From NCBI GenBank assembly GCA_024699575.1, contig JAILPF010000458.1:1-8309 (forward strand): a DNA stretch of 8,309 nt, read 5' to 3'. The stretch is from Acetatifactor sp. Its GTDB lineage: Bacteria > Bacillota > Clostridia > Lachnospirales > Lachnospiraceae. How positions within the stretch are numbered: position 1 is the first letter of the stretch; each line of letters starts with the position of its first letter. This document shows, one piece after another, positions 6,352 through 8,309 of the stretch. The notes below the pieces were generated by a model. The model was not told where the DNA came from. It was given only the letters and a program-made list of their open reading frames with translations, and ran no database searches. The position numbers and the translations under genes were made by a program.

Positions 6352-7047
6352 ATGAGCATTAAACCAATATTATTCAATACCGACATGGTTCGGGCAATCT
6401 TGGACGGAAGAAAGACGGTGACAAGGCGGTTGCCAAGCAAACGAGTAGAAGAAAAATGGTGGGAATATGACGAGTGGGCTTCGGACGCATGTGCAGGTTC
6501 TGCAAGAGACGGAATCCCTTGTAACAGAACTTATGAAAAAGAGTTTTATGAGCAATATCCACCATATCTGCCTGGAGATATCCTCTATGTGAGAGAAACA
6601 TGGACAGAACTTGAGACCGTCGATGGCTGTCCGTTTTATGCATATAAAGCGGATGATGGCAGGTCGGACGCTGTTAGTTTGCATGAAACTTTTGAAAAAT
6701 GGCATCCATCAATCCACATGCCGAAAGAAGCCGCCCGGATATGGTTGAAAGTAACGGATGTAAGAGTGGAGCGGTTGCAGGAGATTACAGAAGACCAAAC
6801 GGAAGCAGAGGGATTCACATTTACGCCGCCTTGCCTAAGGCAAGTTTCGGAAGATAGCTACTGTGATTTAGATGGGCCATGCACAAGCAAAATCAAATAT
6901 TGTGATATGAGTTCGGGAGAACTGTTCGGAAAAGTATTGTGGGATTCCACCATCCCAAAGCAAGACCTTGATACATACGGTTGGGATGCAAACCCTTGGG
7001 TGTGGGTAATCGAGTTTGAGAGGTGCGAGAAGCCGGAGGAGGTATAA
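6352..7047 (+). CDS. ASCH-domain protein (PUA-like fold)
   Basis: A 231-aa protein with clear ASCH hallmarks: KPILFNTDMVRAILDGRKTV at the N-terminus with GRKTVTRR (19-26), a LPGDILYVRETW strand (73-84), HMPKEAARIWLKVTDVRVER (122-141), a Glu-rich helix TEDQTEAEGF (146-155), and a final NPWVWVIEFE strand (214-223). ASCH proteins bind RNA or nucleotides. The small bacterial enzyme YqfB, which deacylates N4-acetylcytidine, uses Lys, Thr and Glu; here K21, T24 and E153 fall in the matching motifs. A segment with cysteines 161, 171, 177 and 184 is inserted before the last strand and might bind metal. ATG 6352 follows GAGGT at 6340-6344 with a seven-base spacer. Domain assignment is firm, substrate is not known. 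Confidence 0.88.
   Translation: MSIKPILFNTDMVRAILDGRKTVTRRLPSKRVEEKWWEYDEWASDACAGSARDGIPCNRTYEKEFYEQYPPYLPGDILYVRETWTELETVDGCPFYAYKADDGRSDAVSLHETFEKWHPSIHMPKEAARIWLKVTDVRVERLQEITEDQTEAEGFTFTPPCLRQVSEDSYCDLDGPCTSKIKYCDMSSGELFGKVLWDSTIPKQDLDTYGWDANPWVWVIEFERCEKPEEV
7035..7043 (+). promoter_or_regulatory. Ribosome binding site that selects the TTG start at 7049
   Basis: GGAGGAGGT ends five bases before TTG 7049, inside the tail of the ASCH gene. It supports a rare TTG start that yields a clean signal peptide; the earlier in-frame TTG at 7016 would put an Arg-rich extension ahead of it and has no comparable site. Confidence 0.85.
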
Positions 7048-7048
7048 G

Positions 7049-7432
7049 TTGAAAAAGTTTTTCTTACTTATACCAATGATGATTATGGCAATATCCATGA
7101 GTGCCGATGCCCGGTCAATCACCATCCCGGACGGCTGCGAGGTAGTGAGATGTACTTGCTACCTTCCGACTGGTAACCTCACCGCAGATGGCACAGTACC
7201 GTATGAGGGAATATGTGCATCTAACCGTGAGCATTTAGGACAAGTTGCTGTGGTGTACGATTTGGATTTAAGAATCGTGGGATTTTACGAATGCCGAGAC
7301 ATGGGGAGCCACGAGGAATTGCAGAACGGCACACGGATAGACATTTTCCGAGAGACCGAGCAAGGCGTTAAAGAATGGCAACAGACCGTTGGTGATTATG
7401 TGATTGTTCAGTGGGTGGAGGGTAATGGATGA
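7049..7432 (+). CDS. Secreted 3D / double-psi beta-barrel-like protein
   Basis: A 127-aa protein using a TTG start, giving MKKFFLLIPMMIMAISMSAD as a typical signal peptide (Lys-Lys, then a hydrophobic core) with a likely cut after A-D-A at 19-21. The mature part, about 106 aa, has features of the 3D domain related to the double-psi barrel of lytic transglycosylases and RlpA: CTCY at 35-38, TADG at 45-48, CRDMG at 82-86 and GTRIDIF at 94-100. D47, D84 and D98 are candidates for the three conserved aspartates. Five cysteines (30, 35, 37, 56, 82) could form disulphides outside the cell. It may act on or bind cell-wall peptidoglycan. A secreted protein inside an early phage module is unexpected. 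The domain call is from motif spacing only. Its stop overlaps the next ATG by four bases. Confidence 0.8.
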   Translation: MKKFFLLIPMMIMAISMSADARSITIPDGCEVVRCTCYLPTGNLTADGTVPYEGICASNREHLGQVAVVYDLDLRIVGFYECRDMGSHEELQNGTRIDIFRETEQGVKEWQQTVGDYVIVQWVEGNG

Positions 7433-7737
7433 ATAGTGGTAGATGGATTTTGATAAGCGAAGATTCTGAAATGGTTACGCTTGGAAGAAAAACAAACAAA
7501 GTTAAGCAGTACATATTTTTCAATAAAAGTACAAAAAGTGTTCACTGTCACCAAGAGGTGTTTTATTTGCATGACGATGGGATGTTTGAGACACAACAGG
7601 CAGAAACAAGCGAATGGATAAAGTACAGTGCGAAGTACGGTTCATGGCATATAGAGGATTTAGAGATTGATTTAGATACGGCAAAACTGATTTTGGAGTT
7701 GATTGAAAGAAATGGTGGAATCGTATCGTGTGGGTGA
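7429..7737 (+). CDS. Hypothetical phage protein, 102 aa
   Basis: A 102-aa soluble protein, probably beta-rich in the first two thirds (GRWILISEDSEMVTLGR, then KQYIFFNKSTKSVHCHQEVF, FYLHDDGMFE) and helical at the end (DTAKLILELIERNGG). The start ATG 7429 overlaps the previous stop (ATGA), and GGAGGGT at 7417-7423 is well placed. No signal peptide, membrane segment or catalytic motif is evident, and I recognise no family. The first part, with short alternating strands and loops, could be a small barrel or a PH-like sandwich, but I would not press this. Co-translation with the secreted protein upstream may reflect only gene packing. Confidence 0.75.
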   Translation: MNSGRWILISEDSEMVTLGRKTNKVKQYIFFNKSTKSVHCHQEVFYLHDDGMFETQQAETSEWIKYSAKYGSWHIEDLEIDLDTAKLILELIERNGGIVSCG

Positions 7738-7750
7738 AAGGAGAAGGTTG

Positions 7751-7909
7751 ATGCTTAGAAAATGGCTCTTAGTAAGAATGAATGACTTAAAGAGAATGAA
7801 ACAATGTATTGGTTGTATGAGAGACCCGGAGAATTGCGGTTGCACTGAAAAGGACGAAGATGAAAACGGTATGTGTAAAAGATGCTTGCCGAGAGTGAAA
7901 GCAAATTAA
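7751..7909 (+). CDS. 52-aa cysteine-rich peptide (possible zinc-binding)
   Basis: A short basic-then-acidic protein of 52 aa. ATG 7751 is chosen because AAGGAG at 7738-7743 precedes it by seven bases; the in-frame TTG 7703 lies inside the previous gene and has no binding site. Six cysteines at 19, 22, 29, 31, 42 and 45 make a CX2C...CXC...CX2C arrangement, with an acidic loop (TEKDEDENG) between the last two groups. This could hold one or two zinc ions. The N-terminus is basic and amphipathic (MLRKWLLVRMNDLKRMKQ). Function is unknown; size and context fit the other small cysteine proteins of this module. The alternative start at ATG 7778 or nearby would lose only the basic leader. Confidence 0.65.
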   Translation: MLRKWLLVRMNDLKRMKQCIGCMRDPENCGCTEKDEDENGMCKRCLPRVKAN

Positions 7910-7932
7910 GAAAGATTATTGGAGGTCGAATG

Positions 7933-8052
7933 ATGCAGATTTTAGAATCTTTAACTTGTATCATGTTGTGCGTGTTTTTTGGTGGGTTTATAGGTCTTAT
8001 GTTTGATGTTGAGCGAAAATTGGACGATATAAAGTCTTTAATTAAGATTTAG
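7933..8052 (+). CDS. 39-aa single-span membrane peptide
   Basis: A short gene: MQILESLTCIMLCVFFGGF, then IGLMFDVERKLDDIKSLIKI. Residues about 4-24 form one uninterrupted hydrophobic segment with two cysteines and a small-residue patch (FGGFIG), long enough to cross the membrane. The remaining 15 residues are charged and helical and probably lie in the cytoplasm. ATG 7933 is six bases after GGAGGT (7921-7926); ATG 7930 would be only three away and would add one methionine. Small membrane peptides in phage early regions can act on host membrane proteins or exclusion, but nothing here names a function. A holin is unlikely, since there is only one span and no endolysin nearby. Confidence 0.6.
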   Translation: MQILESLTCIMLCVFFGGFIGLMFDVERKLDDIKSLIKI

Positions 8053-8057
8053 GATTT

Positions 8058-8066
8058 AGGAGGTGA
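8058..8066 (+). promoter_or_regulatory. Ribosome binding site of the 73-aa zinc-ribbon-like gene
   Basis: AGGAGGTGA lies five bases before ATG 8072 and shows that translation starts there and not at the overlapping GTG 8063, which is part of the site itself. Confidence 0.85.
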
Positions 8067-8071
8067 ACAAT

Positions 8072-8293
8072 ATGGAGTTTCCTATAAGCGAGTGCCCTTA
8101 TTGTGGAAACGATGAGGTTAGTGTCAAATGTAAAATTATTGGTAATTGTAATTACAACATAAAGCTGGACGGTACACGCGATGCGTATAATGGAGAAATG
8201 TACGATTGTACAATATTGAAACCAATGCAAAAATATGCGTACTGCAATTGTTGTGGAAAAAGGTTATTTAAGCATGAGCATATAACATTTTAA
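8072..8293 (+). CDS. Small zinc-ribbon-like protein, 73 aa
   Basis: A 73-aa protein starting MEFPISECPYCGNDEVSVKC. The first pair CPYCGN and a late pair CNCCGKRLF form the two knuckles of a probable zinc ribbon, with about 50 residues between them. Three further cysteines (in VKCK, GNCN and YDCT) lie in the middle. The ending KRLFKHEHITF has two histidines. The knuckle form C-x-x-C-G is shared with many phage and bacterial zinc ribbons that bind DNA, RNA or protein, and the class gives no specific role. The strong AGGAGGTGA upstream and the complete frame make it a convincing gene. Base use looks a little more AT-rich than in the genes upstream. Confidence 0.78.
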   Translation: MEFPISECPYCGNDEVSVKCKIIGNCNYNIKLDGTRDAYNGEMYDCTILKPMQKYAYCNCCGKRLFKHEHITF

Positions 8294-8309
8294 GTGGTTA
8301 AACTAAAAT

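Noticed and set aside
6830..6844. Hairpin CTTGCC-TAA-GGCAAG that might be a terminator.
   Set aside because: It sits within the ASCH gene, the stem is only six pairs and only three T follow, so it is not a rho-independent terminator.
8294..8309. GTG at 8294 as the start of a next gene.
   Set aside because: No ribosome binding site and only five codons before the window ends; nothing can be supported.
1..8309. Search for CRISPR arrays, tRNA genes, insertion sequences, attachment sites and a replication origin.
   Set aside because: By eye I found no regularly spaced repeats, no cloverleaf-like segment, no transposase and no iteron cluster; almost all bases are coding.

Overview
The window looks like part of the early (replication and accessory) module of a tailed phage or prophage from a Firmicute, most likely a gut clostridium of the Lachnospiraceae type. 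The grounds are: every supported gene lies on the + strand; genes overlap or are nearly contiguous; strong AGGAGG-type ribosome binding sites precede most starts; base composition is moderately AT-rich; and several small proteins resemble hypothetical proteins I remember from clostridial prophages. No structural, lysis, integrase or host housekeeping gene is visible, so lysogeny versus lytic growth cannot be judged here.

Layout. Bases 1-1595 hold the replication end: the 3' part of a probable replication-initiation or replisome-organiser gene, then a full DnaB-type replicative helicase whose ATG overlaps the previous stop. Bases 1606-2700 hold five tightly packed small genes (83, 69, 101, 50 and 68 aa), two of them with paired-cysteine, zinc-finger-like motifs. 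Bases 2710-3921 encode a 403-aa cysteine-rich protein of unknown function that ends in a motif resembling the sliding-clamp-binding peptide. Bases 3918-5560 hold a DUF4406-like (nucleoside deoxyribosyltransferase-fold) small protein overlapping a C5-cytosine DNA methyltransferase with a variant catalytic motif and a triple repeat in its target-recognition region. Bases 5573-7047 hold a 54-aa small protein, a 200-aa hypothetical protein and an ASCH-domain protein. Bases 7049-8293 hold a short secreted 3D/double-psi-barrel-like protein started at TTG, a 102-aa unknown, a 52-aa cysteine-rich peptide, a 39-aa membrane peptide and a 73-aa zinc-ribbon-like protein.

How they may work together. The initiator fragment and helicase would drive phage DNA replication. 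The methyltransferase would mark phage DNA, plausibly against host restriction. The DUF4406-like and ASCH proteins both belong to folds that handle nucleosides, bases or RNA, so a nucleotide or base-metabolism theme is reasonable but unproven. The 18 genes read as one long transcription unit. I see no convincing promoter or terminator inside the window, and no intergenic gap exceeds about 25 bases. Six genes (50-54, 39, 68 and 73 aa classes) needed start correction or were found by reading the gaps between longer genes.
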